Source: VRUE01 sp963703175
GTDB lineage: Bacteria > Actinomycetota > Thermoleophilia > Solirubrobacterales > 70-9
Assembly: GCA_963703175.1 (NCBI GenBank)
Contig: OY969794.1
Coordinates: forward strand, 1,178,001 to 1,242,000
Length of the DNA stretch: 64,000 nt
Reading direction: 5' to 3'
Of the stretch, positions 16,821 through 27,723 are shown one piece after another (positions within the stretch are counted from its first letter, which is position 1; each line of letters starts with the position of its first letter). The translations under genes and the position numbers were made by a program. Under the pieces are notes generated by a model. It was not told the DNA's origin. It did not search any database and was given only the letters and a program-made list of their open reading frames with translations.

Positions 16821-19800
16821 ATGGCGCAAACGGCGACCGTGCAGATCCAGATGCCCGAGATGGGCGAGTCGGTCACTGAGGGCATCGTTCTCGAATGGCA
16901 TGTCGCCGAGGGCGACTTCGTCAACGAGGGCGACACCGTGGTCGAGGTCTCTACCGACAAGGTCGACGCAGAGGTGCCTGCGCCGGCTGACGGCGTTATT
17001 ACGAAGCTGATTGCGTCGGTGGACGACGAGGTGCCGGTGGGTGCTCCGTTGGCTGAGATGGAACCGGGGGAAGGCGATGGGACGGCCGAGGGTTCAGGGG
17101 CCTCAGCCGCGGGTCCTGTCGGCGCAGGGGACCCACCTCCCCTTCCGGTAGCTAAAGCTTCCTCAGGGGAGGTCCCCCCTACGCCGCCACCCGCGGGTGA
17201 GGGGCAGGGGGCCTCGGGTTCGAGCGTCGCCGGCTCTAGCGGTGGGAACGGCGCGGGCAACGGAGTGCGAGCCACGCCTGTGGCTCGAAGGGCTGCTGAG
17301 GAGAACGGCGTTGACCTTGCTTCGGTGAGCGGGAATGGGCCCGGGGGCAAGGTGACTAAGGACGATGTGCTGGCGGCTGCCGACGGGAGCAACGGCGCGG
17401 GCGCCGTGCTTGCCGGTGAGGCGAAGCCGCTGCGCGGGCCGGCCGCGATGTTGGCTCAGGCCATGGGCGAGAGTCGCGAGGTTCCTACCGCTACCTCGTT
17501 CAGGACGGTGGCCGTCGACACGCTGGATGCGAAGCGCAAGGCGCTGAATGGGCAGCTGAAAGAGCGGGGACTGAAGGTTTCCTTCACGCACTTGATCGCC
17601 TGGGCGATCGTGCAGGCCGCCAAGGAATGGCCGGTGATGGTTCGCGGCTTTGAGGAGCGTGACGGCAAGCCCTTCGCGATCGAGAACGGCCCGGTCAACC
17701 TCGGCATCGCGGTCGACATCGAGCGCAAGGACGGCTCGCGCAGCCTGATGGTGCCGACGATCAAGGGCGCCGACGGCCTCGACTTCGCCGGCTTCCACAC
17801 CTACTACGAGGACCTGATCACTAAGACGCGTGAGAGCAAGCTCACCGCCGACGACTTCCAGGGCACCAACATCTCGCTGACCAACCCCGGCGGGATCGGC
17901 ACCGTCGCCTCGGTGCCCCGCCTGATGAAAGGCCAGAGCGCGATCATCGCCGCCGGCGCGATCGCCTATCCGCCCGAGTGGGCGCACGCCTCCCCGGATC
18001 GCCTGCGCCAACTCGGCGTCTCGAAAACGATGACGCTGACCTCGACCTACGACCACCGGGTGATCCAGGGCGCCGAGTCGGGCGCCTTCCTGCGCCGGAT
18101 CGAACAGCTGCTCGAAGGCGAAGACGGCTTCTATGAGACCGTCGCCGGCGACCTCGGTATCGATGCGGCGCCGCTCGCCGCCGCCCACCCGGCCTCCGCC
18201 TCGGCGCCGCCGCTCGGCGCTGCCGCACCGCCGACCGCGCCCGGCGCGCCGGACGAAGAGCTGCTCGGCGCGGTCCAGGCCGCGACCTCGCTGCTCAAGG
18301 GCTACCGCACCCACGGCCACCTCGCCGCCCGCCTCGACCCGCTCGGCTCAGAGCCGAAGGGCGACCCGGCGATCCAGCCAGAGAACCTCAACCTGACGCC
18401 GGAGCTGATGGCCCGCGTCCCCGCCGCGATCCTGCGCATCGGCGTCCCGGGCGAGACCCTGCTCGACGTGCTGCCGCGAATGCGCGAGGCCTACTGCGGC
18501 TCGATCGCCTACCAGTTCGAGCATCTCTCCTCACACCAACAGCGGACCTGGCTGCGCGAGATGGTCGAGACCGGCGCCCACCGCCAACCGCTCGACGATG
18601 ACGAGAAACGCCGCCTGCTGGGCCGGCTGATCGACGTCTTCGAGTTCGAGCGCTTCGTCGAGAAAGCGTATTTGGGACAGAAGATCTTCACGATCGAGGG
18701 CCTCGACGCGATCGTGCCGATGCTCGACGAGCTGGTCACCCTGGCCGGTCGCGCCGGCGCCGAAGAGGTCGTCTTCGGCATGGCCCATCGCGGGCGGCTC
18801 GCCGTTCTCGCCCACAACCTCGGGCGGTCGGTCGAGTCGATCCTGGCCGAGTTCGAGGGCTCCAAGCAGATCGAGATGGTGAAGGCGGTGGCCGCGATCC
18901 CCCACGGCGGCACCGGCGACGTCAAGTATCACTACGGCCACCAGGGGGTCTACGAAACCAGCGAGGGCGAGAAGATCGCCGTGCGGCTCTATCCCAACCC
19001 AAGCCACCTCGAGTTCGTCGACCCAGTGGTCGAGGGCGCGACCCGCTTCCTGCAGGCAGAGATCGACGGGGCGAAGCTCGAGCACAAACCAAAGCGGGCT
19101 GTGCCCGTGCTGCTCCACGGCGATGCCGCCTTCCCCGGGCAGGGAGTCGTCGCCGAGACGCTGAACCTACAGGCGCTGCGCGGCTACACCACCGGCGGCA
19201 CGATTCACATCATCCAGGACAACCAGGTGGGTTTCACCACCGATCCGGTGGATGCCCGCTCGACCCCCTACGCCGCCGACATGGCAAAGGGATTCAACGT
19301 GCCGATCGTCCATGTCAACGCTGACGACGTCGAGGCCTGCTCGTCGGCGATCCGGCTCGCCATGGCCTACCGCGAGCGCTGGGGTCGCGACATCGTCATC
19401 GACGTGATCGGCTACCGCCGTTTCGGCCACAACGAGACCGACGAGCCCGCCTACACGCAGCCGGCGATCGCGGCCAAGATCAAGGCCCACCCCCCCGTCT
19501 CGGAGATCTACGCCGAGAAGCTAATCGAGCAGCAAACGATCGCGCGCGAGGACGTCGAGAGCGCGCGCAAAGAGCGTCACGACGAAATGTCGGCCGCGCT
19601 CAAGGATCTGCGCAAGAAGATGGAGTTGGGCGAGTACGAAGACCCCACCGTCACCACCTCCAGCACCGGCGAACTCGACCGCAGCGCCAGCCCGCCGGTC
19701 GAAACTACGGTCTCAGCGGACAAGCTGGGTGAGCTGAATAAGGCACTGCTCGAGGTGCCGGAGAGCTTCACGATCCACCGCAAGCTGCGCAAGCCGCTCG

Positions 19801-20870
19801 GCAATCGAGAGGAGGCGCTGAGCGGAGGCGATATTGAGTTCGGCCACGCCGAGGCGCTCGCCTTCGCCTCACTCCTAACCGAGGGCGTCCACATTCGCCT
19901 CACCGGCCAGGACACCGAGCGCGGCACCTTCTCCCATCGTCACCTCGTCCTCCACGATGAGAAGACCGGCCTCCCCTACTGCCCGATGCAAAACCTGCCC
20001 GACTCGACCGCGCCCTTCGAGCTCTACAACAGCCCGCTTTCGGAGATTGCCTGCATGGGCTTCGAGTACGGCTACTCGGCGGCGACTCCGAACGCCCTCG
20101 TCCTCTGGGAGGCGCAGTTCGGGGACTTCGGCAACGCCGGTCAGGTGATCATCGACAGCTTCATCGTCTCGGGCGAGGCCAAGTGGGGGCAGACCAGCCG
20201 GCTCACCCTGCTGCTGCCACACGGCTACGAGGGCTCGGGGCCCGAGCACTCAAGCGCCCGCATCGAGCGCTTCATGGCGCTGGCCGCCGAGGGCAACATC
20301 CGCATCGCCAATCCCAGCAGCGCCGCCCAGTACTTTCACCTGCTGCGGCGCCAGGCGCTGATCCGCAAGCCGCGACCGATGGTCGTCTTCACGCCCAAGG
20401 GCCTGCTGCGACTCGATCGCGCCGCGGCCAGCATCGATCAGCTGACCGGCGGTCAGTTCCACTTCATCCTCGATGACCCGACGGCTGCGGAGCGACGCGA
20501 GAAGGTCGAGCGCCTCGTGCTTTGCACCGGCAAGGTCTACTGGGACATCGATGCCAGCGAGCGCCGCGATTCGGCCGAGACCGTGGCGATCGCCCGGGTC
20601 GAGCTTCTCTATCCCTTCGCCAAGGAACAGCTGAGCGAGCTGATCGCCTCCTATCCCAACCTGAAGGAAGTCGTCTGGACGCAGGAGGAGCCGCGCAACA
20701 TGGGCTGCTGGAAGGTGATGTCGCGCCGCCTCCCCGACCTGATGCCCGAGGGCGTCGAGCTCGGCTACGTCGGCAGGCCAACCCGGGCCAGCCCGGGCGA
20801 GGGCTACTCGGTCGCACACGCGCGTGAGCAGGAGCGGATCGTGCTCACGGCCTTGACCCCCGGCGCTTGA
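16821..20870 (+). CDS. kgd: Multifunctional 2-oxoglutarate dehydrogenase (lipoyl + PSBD + E2 + E1 fusion)
   Basis: A 1349-residue fusion enzyme converting 2-oxoglutarate to succinyl-CoA. Residues 5-82 form a lipoyl domain with the lipoylation Lys in STDKVDAEV. An Ala/Pro/Gly linker follows. A peripheral-subunit-binding domain (about 148-190, ARRAAEENGVDLASVSG) comes next, then an E2 acyltransferase core (about 200-440) with the DHRVIQG active-site block. The rest is the ThDP-dependent E1, with GMAHRGRLAVLAHNLGR, HGDAAFPGQG near 763 and GYRRFGHNETDEP. Mycobacterial Kgd lacks the lipoyl and PSBD parts, so this version carries a complete E2. The linker contains one copy of the dispersed palindromic element. 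Confidence 0.93.
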   Translation: MAQTATVQIQMPEMGESVTEGIVLEWHVAEGDFVNEGDTVVEVSTDKVDAEVPAPADGVITKLIASVDDEVPVGAPLAEMEPGEGDGTAEGSGASAAGPVGAGDPPPLPVAKASSGEVPPTPPPAGEGQGASGSSVAGSSGGNGAGNGVRATPVARRAAEENGVDLASVSGNGPGGKVTKDDVLAAADGSNGAGAVLAGEAKPLRGPAAMLAQAMGESREVPTATSFRTVAVDTLDAKRKALNGQLKERGLKVSFTHLIAWAIVQAAKEWPVMVRGFEERDGKPFAIENGPVNLGIAVDIERKDGSRSLMVPTIKGADGLDFAGFHTYYEDLITKTRESKLTADDFQGTNISLTNPGGIGTVASVPRLMKGQSAIIAAGAIAYPPEWAHASPDRLRQLGVSKTMTLTSTYDHRVIQGAESGAFLRRIEQLLEGEDGFYETVAGDLGIDAAPLAAAHPASASAPPLGAAAPPTAPGAPDEELLGAVQAATSLLKGYRTHGHLAARLDPLGSEPKGDPAIQPENLNLTPELMARVPAAILRIGVPGETLLDVLPRMREAYCGSIAYQFEHLSSHQQRTWLREMVETGAHRQPLDDDEKRRLLGRLIDVFEFERFVEKAYLGQKIFTIEGLDAIVPMLDELVTLAGRAGAEEVVFGMAHRGRLAVLAHNLGRSVESILAEFEGSKQIEMVKAVAAIPHGGTGDVKYHYGHQGVYETSEGEKIAVRLYPNPSHLEFVDPVVEGATRFLQAEIDGAKLEHKPKRAVPVLLHGDAAFPGQGVVAETLNLQALRGYTTGGTIHIIQDNQVGFTTDPVDARSTPYAADMAKGFNVPIVHVNADDVEACSSAIRLAMAYRERWGRDIVIDVIGYRRFGHNETDEPAYTQPAIAAKIKAHPPVSEIYAEKLIEQQTIAREDVESARKERHDEMSAALKDLRKKMELGEYEDPTVTTSSTGELDRSASPPVETTVSADKLGELNKALLEVPESFTIHRKLRKPLGNREEALSGGDIEFGHAEALAFASLLTEGVHIRLTGQDTERGTFSHRHLVLHDEKTGLPYCPMQNLPDSTAPFELYNSPLSEIACMGFEYGYSAATPNALVLWEAQFGDFGNAGQVIIDSFIVSGEAKWGQTSRLTLLLPHGYEGSGPEHSSARIERFMALAAEGNIRIANPSSAAQYFHLLRRQALIRKPRPMVVFTPKGLLRLDRAAASIDQLTGGQFHFILDDPTAAERREKVERLVLCTGKVYWDIDASERRDSAETVAIARVELLYPFAKEQLSELIASYPNLKEVVWTQEEPRNMGCWKVMSRRLPDLMPEGVELGYVGRPTRASPGEGYSVAHAREQERIVLTALTPGA
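17107..17198. repeat. Palindromic element, divergent copy, embedded in the Kgd linker
   Basis: The ends (CGCGGGTCCTGTCGGCG at the left, GCCGCCACCCGCG at the right) match the outer arms of the copies at 20878-20977 and 59076-59176. The centre has its own inverted pair (CCTCCCCT / AGGGGAGG). It is translated in frame as residues of about 96-128 of Kgd, a Gly/Pro/Ala-rich segment between the lipoyl domain and the PSBD where length changes are tolerated. Confidence 0.65.
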
Positions 20871-20877
20871 GGCCTCG

Positions 20878-20977
20878 GCGCGCGGGTCCTGTCACGGCGG
20901 CCCTCCCCCATGTGCTCGGACGCGCTTCGCGCGCCCTCCGCTATGGGGGACCCCCGCCGCCGTGCCACCCGCGCGAG
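20878..20977. repeat. Palindromic element, intergenic copy downstream of kgd
   Basis: About 100 bp starting 7 nt after the kgd stop. Nested arms pair almost end to end: CGCGCGGGT with ACCCGCGCG, CACGGCGG with CCGCCGTG, and CCTCCCCCAT with ATGGGGGA. The loop is itself palindromic (GCGCTTCGCGCG). It is nearly identical over its length to the reverse complement of 59076-59176, so it is a dispersed family member rather than a unique terminator. Confidence 0.82.
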
Positions 20978-20992
20978 TAGCCTGATCAAACG

Positions 20993-21322
20993 ATGAGAAA
21001 GCCGGTTCCAGGGAAGCTGTTTGCTCGCGTCAAGGTGCTCTCTTGGATTGAGCTGATGATCTTTGCCGGGTTGATCGTTTTCTGGCTGGTGCCGGGGTTT
21101 GAAACCGAGACGATGATCTTTGGCTGGGCGCACGGGCTTGGGTTCGTGGCGCTGTGCATCGTCATCTGGATCGCCTGCATCAGGCGCGAGGCGCCTTACA
21201 CCCTGCTCGCCGCCACCCTTACTCCGGTCGGTCCGGTCGGCAGCGTGATCGGCATTGAGTTGATCGAACGGCGTGGCTGGGGCATCAGTGATTCCCCGCA
21301 AAAAGTCGCGGAATCCCCGTAG
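20993..21322 (+). CDS. Small integral membrane protein, DUF3817-like
   Basis: A 109-residue protein with three predicted TM helices: about 20-37 (ELMIFAGLIVFWLVPGF), about 42-62 (MIFGWAHGLGFVALCIVIW) and about 68-90. The His within HGLGF and the spacing resemble the DUF3817 group of small actinobacterial membrane proteins, whose function is unknown. The start at ATG 20993 lies 16 bp after the palindromic element, leaving little room for a separate promoter, so it may be read through from kgd. Confidence 0.7.
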   Translation: MRKPVPGKLFARVKVLSWIELMIFAGLIVFWLVPGFETETMIFGWAHGLGFVALCIVIWIACIRREAPYTLLAATLTPVGPVGSVIGIELIERRGWGISDSPQKVAESP

Positions 21323-21624
21323 ATCCGCTCAAGATGCCTTGACCCCAGCGCCCGCAGGCGCTATAGCTAGACAGTGACTGTTCGTCTCGAGCAGTCCCGT
21401 TCGAGTGAACAGGCGCGTCGGCATCCCTCCCTGGCTACCGACGCATAGGTGCAGTGAGGGTCGCGCGGACCCCCTGCCTCCCGCGGCCCTCCTGCGCCGC
21501 CTTGCGCCTTTTGGGCGGCCCCGGACTGGCGCGATGCGGCGTCCTCAGTCGTCGAAGTAGCGCTGCTACTCCGACTCCTTGCGTCCTTGCCTCGCTTGTC
21601 CGGCGCGCGCCAAAAGGCGCAAGG
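21323..21624. other. Intergenic region with palindrome abutting the aconitase stop
   Basis: A 302-bp gap between converging genes. No ORF with convincing codon use is seen. A small hairpin, AGCGCC-CGCA-GGCGCT, lies at 21347-21362. A large palindrome has 15-bp perfect arms at 21500-21514 and 21610-21624 with partial pairing further in; its right end touches the aconitase TGA (21625-21627). The large palindrome probably ends acnA transcription. Confidence 0.7.
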
Positions 21625-24420
<2,796 letters not shown>

Positions 24421-24449
24421 ATCTCCATCCTACGGAGACGGCTTCGATT

Positions 24450-24470
24450 GGGTGAGTGGGGTGCCTCTCG
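24450..24470 (+). repeat. Left arm of a host palindrome split by the mobile element
   Basis: 21 bp (GGGTGAGTGGGGTGCCTCTCG reversed and complemented at 27699-27719, given here by position) lie just upstream of acnA. The identical inverted arm lies 3 nt before the stop of the SDR gene at 27724. Sixteen bp separate this arm from the element's terminal repeat. Confidence 0.75.
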
Positions 24471-24587
24471 AACGGGCGGATACTCAAAACGGCGGTCTAA
24501 TTGAGGGTCTAGCGAAACTCGCTGCGCCGCTCTAGGCGTGGGATCGCTGAGTCGGGTTCGAGGTCGATACCTCGCTTTGGGGTGGTT

Positions 24588-25232
24588 CTACCCCAGCCCT
24601 TTATCGACCTCAAGCTTGTCGATGATCTCCTGAAGGGCCTTGAGTCGGGCTCGGAGGCGAGGGACCAGACCCGTGTCGCGCCGAGCGCTGGCCTCCAAGA
24701 ACTTCCTCGCCTCGTCATCGGGAACGTTCCCAGCCAGGAGGTGAGCGACCTCCTCCGTCCACTCCTCCACTCGGCTGGAGTCCCCGGAATAGAGACCCCT
24801 CTGACTCTCAAGCCGATTGGCAAGGTCGTCCCCCTTGCGATATGCATTTCGCAGGGAAAGATCGACGTTGACCGTTTCTATCTCGGGGGTCTCCCAAGTC
24901 GCTCTCAATTCGTTTCGCTGTCGAATTGGCGCAGCGGCAAGCTGACAGGAGAAGACGATGACGACGGACAAGAGGATCGCCACCGCTGCGGCCAAGATCG
25001 GGACGGCAACCTGCGTCGTGGTCGGCTGACCCTCCTGTGCGATCAGGGCGAGCGCGGAGAAAATGGCAGTCAACAGCGCCCCTCCCAACTGAAAGGTCGT
25101 GGTGTGGTAGGCGCCAGCAGCGTCCACCTTTGCCCGCTGCCAGGCGCTTTCGGTCAGGTTCGGCTCAGCCACTCCAGGGACCCTATCCGTGGGCACGTTG
25201 ACCCTTCGAGAACTCGTCAGGTGGTGCCGCAC
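24588..25232 (-). CDS. Two-TM membrane protein of unknown function (element passenger)
   Basis: A 214-residue protein. After a polar N-terminus it has two adjacent hydrophobic helices (GGALLTAIFSALALIA and PILAAAVAILLSVVIVF), then a cytoplasmic, highly charged helical region of about 100 residues (LESQRGLYSGDSSRVEEWTEEV and following). No enzyme motif. The start is uncertain: ATG 25232, or a GTG about 12 codons in (VNVPTDRVPG). It lies inside the 3.2 kb element and may be a passenger of defence or regulatory type, but the sequence does not say which. Confidence 0.6.
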   Translation of the reverse strand: MRHHLTSSRRVNVPTDRVPGVAEPNLTESAWQRAKVDAAGAYHTTTFQLGGALLTAIFSALALIAQEGQPTTTQVAVPILAAAVAILLSVVIVFSCQLAAAPIRQRNELRATWETPEIETVNVDLSLRNAYRKGDDLANRLESQRGLYSGDSSRVEEWTEEVAHLLAGNVPDDEARKFLEASARRDTGLVPRLRARLKALQEIIDKLEVDKGLG

Positions 25233-25466
25233 GGCCGCCCCTCAGAAGGTGTTGGCAAGGCGAGGGGCGACCGTGCTACGAGCCGCAAGCAACCCAGACA
25301 ATAGGTTCGGCTTCAGACAGGGAAGTGTCCCGTTCTAAGAACCCGCGTGTGTACCAAGATGGCGTCATCTGCGATCCCTAACTTGGGGCGTTCAGCCCCT
25401 CAGTAGGTGACCTGGCAAGGCCGCCTACGGGCAGGGGAACGCAAGCAACATGAAGGAGGGCCAACC

Positions 25467-25622
25467 ATGGCCAAGACCACTCCGTGGCATTCCAAGGTCA
25501 CGAAGGACGTCCATCACGACGAGACGACGTGCAAACTCGGTGACAACATCGAGTCCTACAACAAAGTCTCGGGTGACGGAGGGCTTCCGAAGTGCTCCGA
25601 ATGCACGCGGATTAGCGGTTAG
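25467..25622 (+). CDS. Small Cys/His protein (51 aa), possible zinc-binding
   Basis: A 51-residue protein, MAKTTPWHSKVTKDVHHDET. ATG 25467 is chosen because AAGGAGG (25453-25459) sits 7 nt upstream. The pattern HHDETTC followed 21 residues later by KCSEC can supply one His and three Cys for a zinc site. A strong hairpin terminator follows immediately. Its stop overlaps that of the convergent Cys-rich gene. No named family is recognised. The strong ribosome-binding site and terminator argue that it is really expressed. Confidence 0.68.
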   Translation: MAKTTPWHSKVTKDVHHDETTCKLGDNIESYNKVSGDGGLPKCSECTRISG

Positions 25623-25999
25623 TTGCTCCCTTGCGCGGCGCGGCCCTCGGGCCGCGCCGCATCTTCTCCGACAGTTGGAATCCACCGGACGAAGCGCCCC
25701 GACTTCTCCACCTTCCTGTCGAAGCACAAAATGCACAGGAGGCCACCAGAAGTGGGCATCACCTGAAGCCAGAGAGCATCGGCCGCTACCCAGGCTTGTT
25801 CGATGGGTCGTCCGCACTCCCCGCAGGTCTCACAGCGGTAGCCGCGCACCACGTGATGCCAGAAGGCGCGCCCACGAGCAACCAACCCCCCGCTCCATGA
25901 CGTTCGACGCCAAAGGACGTAGCTGATCCGGCTTCCCACCGGCCAATCGAAAGTACGAAATGAGCGCCGCGAAAGGTGGCGCAGTGGTAGGGCAGACAT
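25619..25999 (-). CDS. Zinc-ribbon-like Cys-rich protein (element passenger)
   Basis: Up to 126 residues. The core YRCETCGECGRP, followed after about 25 residues by GGLLCILCFDRKV, has the two CxxC-type knuckles of a treble-clef or zinc-ribbon domain, with Trp and hydrophobic residues between them. The start is uncertain: ATG 25999 is divergent from the transposase region, and a TTG near 25885 with a purine-rich leader would give a shorter protein beginning LVARGRAFW. The 3' end overlaps the 51-aa gene by 4 nt. Similar Cys-rich proteins are frequent on phages and mobile islands. No function assigned. Confidence 0.5.
   Translation of the reverse strand: MSALPLRHLSRRSFRTFDWPVGSRISYVLWRRTSWSGGLVARGRAFWHHVVRGYRCETCGECGRPIEQAWVAADALWLQVMPTSGGLLCILCFDRKVEKSGRFVRWIPTVGEDAARPEGRAAQGSN
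25635..25660 (+). terminator. Hairpin terminator of the 51-aa Cys/His gene
   Basis: A perfect 12-bp GC stem (25635-25646 with 25649-25660) around a 2-nt TC turn, 13 nt after the stop codon, followed by ATCTTCTCC. The T tract is weak but the stem is exceptionally stable. It lies inside the 3' end of the convergent Cys-rich gene. Confidence 0.65.
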
Positions 26000-26174
26000 G
26001 GCCGAACCTCCTTTGGAGTATCGGACTTCTGATCAGATGCGAATACCCGGTTTTCGGCTTCCTAGAGCCGTTTTCCGTCCGATCGGACAAGTAGATTCCG
26101 TTCTCCAAAAGCAAGAAAACGGCCCCCGCGAAGTTGTCGCTTCCGAGGGCCCGGCCACCCGAGGTGAAGCTCGA

Positions 26175-27326
26175 ATGGCAGCACGGAAAATACCGCGTTC
26201 GCAAGCGGCAGAGTTGGCGGCGCTTCTAGATTCGCCGGAGATTCGGCAACTGATTGCCGAGTTAGAGGCGACGCGCTGGACGGGGCGTCCGGGATACCCG
26301 ATCCGCACGATGGTCGGTCTGGCGCTGGCCAAGAGCCTCTACGCGCTGCCGACGTGGACGAAAACCGTCGCCCTGGTCCGCGAGCATTGGGCGCTTCAGC
26401 GGGCGCTTGGCTGCGAAGGCAACCCGCCGAGCGTCTACGCCGCCTACCGCTTTGCCGAAAAGCTGCGGGCGCACGGCGACAAGCTGGAGCGCTGCATTGA
26501 CTCAGTGGTCGACGGGCTGAAATCGAAGCTTCCGGACTACGGGACCGACCTCGCCATCGACGCCTCAGACATGCCCGCCTACGCCAACGGCCAGCGCGAC
26601 ATCGGCGAGGTCGATGAGCCACGGCGCTTCTCTGATCCGGACGCGAGCTGGGGTCGCCGCTCGGCGATCTCAGTCCGCAAAGGCGGCTCCTTCTACGGCT
26701 ACCGGCTCCACCTCGCCGCGTGTGTGACGACGGGCCTTCCGGTCTCTTGGCGAGTCGAAACCGCCAACGAGCATGAAGGCTGGCAGGTGGCTGCACTGCT
26801 GGATGAGGCACACCGCCGAGACTGCATGGCCGCAACGGTCGCTCTCGACAGGGGCTATGACAGCGCCGGGGTCCATGAGGTGTGCGCCAAGCGCGACTGC
26901 CTCCCGGTCATTCCCATGCGCCGGACGACCGGAGTCAAACGGGGCGACCATCTGCCGCCCGAGTGCGAGCACGGCACTTGGAAGTTCGCGGGGTCGGATC
27001 GCAAGCGCGGCGCGTCGAAGTGGCGCTGCCCGAGTGGCAAGTGCAAGCCCGCTTCGACGTGGATCAAAGCCGACCGGATGCATCCGCTGATCCCCTACAA
27101 ATCGAAGCGCTGGAACAGCGCCTACCGAAAGCGAGTAGCGGTCGAGCGGGAGTTCGGACGACTCAAGAACGAATGGGGGTTGAAGCCCCTTCGAGTTCGT
27201 GGGCTTGAACGCGTCCGACTCCACACTGACCTCACCATGCTGACGCGGCTGGCCTGCACGCTTTCGCGTGCGAGGGAGGCGTCTAAAACTCCCCCAGCTC
27301 GCGCCCGCGCACGCCCGCCCGGCTAG
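26175..27326 (+). CDS. DDE transposase (DDE_Tnp_1, IS5/IS1182-like)
   Basis: A 383-residue protein. The N-terminal DUF772-type domain is recognisable by GRPGYPIRTMVGLALAKSL. The RNase H-like core has Asp near 129 (LAIDASDMPAY), Asp near 225 (VALDRGYDS) and Glu near 324-326 (VAVEREFGRLKNEW). Cys residues between the second Asp and the Glu (ECEHG, RCPSGKCK) suggest a zinc knuckle insertion. ATG 26175 is chosen; the frame is open to 25998, but that extension has no transposase similarity. It should move the surrounding 3.2 kb element. The 3' end overlaps the convergent winged-helix gene by 44 nt. Confidence 0.85.
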   Translation: MAARKIPRSQAAELAALLDSPEIRQLIAELEATRWTGRPGYPIRTMVGLALAKSLYALPTWTKTVALVREHWALQRALGCEGNPPSVYAAYRFAEKLRAHGDKLERCIDSVVDGLKSKLPDYGTDLAIDASDMPAYANGQRDIGEVDEPRRFSDPDASWGRRSAISVRKGGSFYGYRLHLAACVTTGLPVSWRVETANEHEGWQVAALLDEAHRRDCMAATVALDRGYDSAGVHEVCAKRDCLPVIPMRRTTGVKRGDHLPPECEHGTWKFAGSDRKRGASKWRCPSGKCKPASTWIKADRMHPLIPYKSKRWNSAYRKRVAVEREFGRLKNEWGLKPLRVRGLERVRLHTDLTMLTRLACTLSRAREASKTPPARARARPPG

Positions 27327-27540
27327 CGAAGACGAACCTGTCGTCTCCCTTGAGGCGGTGGACAAGTCCCATTCCCTGGAGCCGCCTGAGGCTGTCGTAG
27401 GTGGCAAGGGGGACACCGATCATCCGCTCGATCTCCTCTACGGCCCATAGGCCGGGGTGGTTCTCTACGAGCAAGTCAAGAACCGCTGAGTCGATCTGGT
27501 CGTCGTAACGCGCTGGGGACTGATTACCTTGGTCGGGCAT
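27283..27540 (-). CDS. Small winged-helix DNA-binding protein
   Basis: An 85-residue protein, MPDQGNQSPARYDDQIDSA. LDLLVENHPGLWAVEEIERMIG forms helices 1-2, VPLATYDSLRRLQGMGLVHRL the recognition helix, and DDRFVFASR the wing. This is the layout of a minimal MarR/ArsR-like winged helix. It overlaps the transposase 3' end on the opposite strand and lies within the terminal repeats, so it probably regulates the element. Target unknown. Confidence 0.68.
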   Translation of the reverse strand: MPDQGNQSPARYDDQIDSAVLDLLVENHPGLWAVEEIERMIGVPLATYDSLRRLQGMGLVHRLKGDDRFVFASRAGVRGRELGEF

Positions 27541-27698
27541 GGGAGTTCACTCTCCTATGTCACGGCCCCGGGGGCGTTCCACCGTCCGCCGGGGCCATTT
27601 GTTGTCTGGACCCGGCGAACCTGAACTACTCAGAGACTCGGCGCAAGCGTTTCGCTAATCGATTCGCTAGACCCTCAATTAGACCGCCGTTTGTCCGG

Positions 27699-27719
27699 GC
27701 GAGAGGCACCCCACTCACC
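27699..27719 (-). repeat. Right arm of the split host palindrome
   Basis: 21 bp that are the exact reverse complement of 24450-24470, ending 4 nt before the SDR stop (27724). Seven bp separate it from the element's right terminal repeat. Removing the element would rejoin the two arms into an ordinary post-stop palindrome like the others in this window. Confidence 0.75.
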
Positions 27720-27723
27720 CCCT

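Larger units (their letters stand above)
24487..27691. mobile_element. 3.2 kb transposon-like element with 30-bp terminal inverted repeats
   Basis: Perfect 30-bp inverted repeats at 24487-24516 and 27662-27691 (outer end AAACGGCGGTCTAATTGAGG) bound 3205 bp. Inside are a DDE transposase, a two-TM protein, two small Cys-rich proteins and a winged-helix protein, none of which looks like a core gene. Local base composition is less GC-rich than the flanking aconitase and SDR genes. No unambiguous target duplication is seen. The IS group is uncertain; the transposase resembles DDE_Tnp_1/IS5-IS1182-type proteins. Confidence 0.72.

Noticed and set aside
24487..27691. The mobile region considered as a prophage remnant or integrative element
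   Set aside because: No integrase, portal, terminase, tail or replication genes and no tRNA attachment site; a DDE transposase with terminal inverted repeats explains it.
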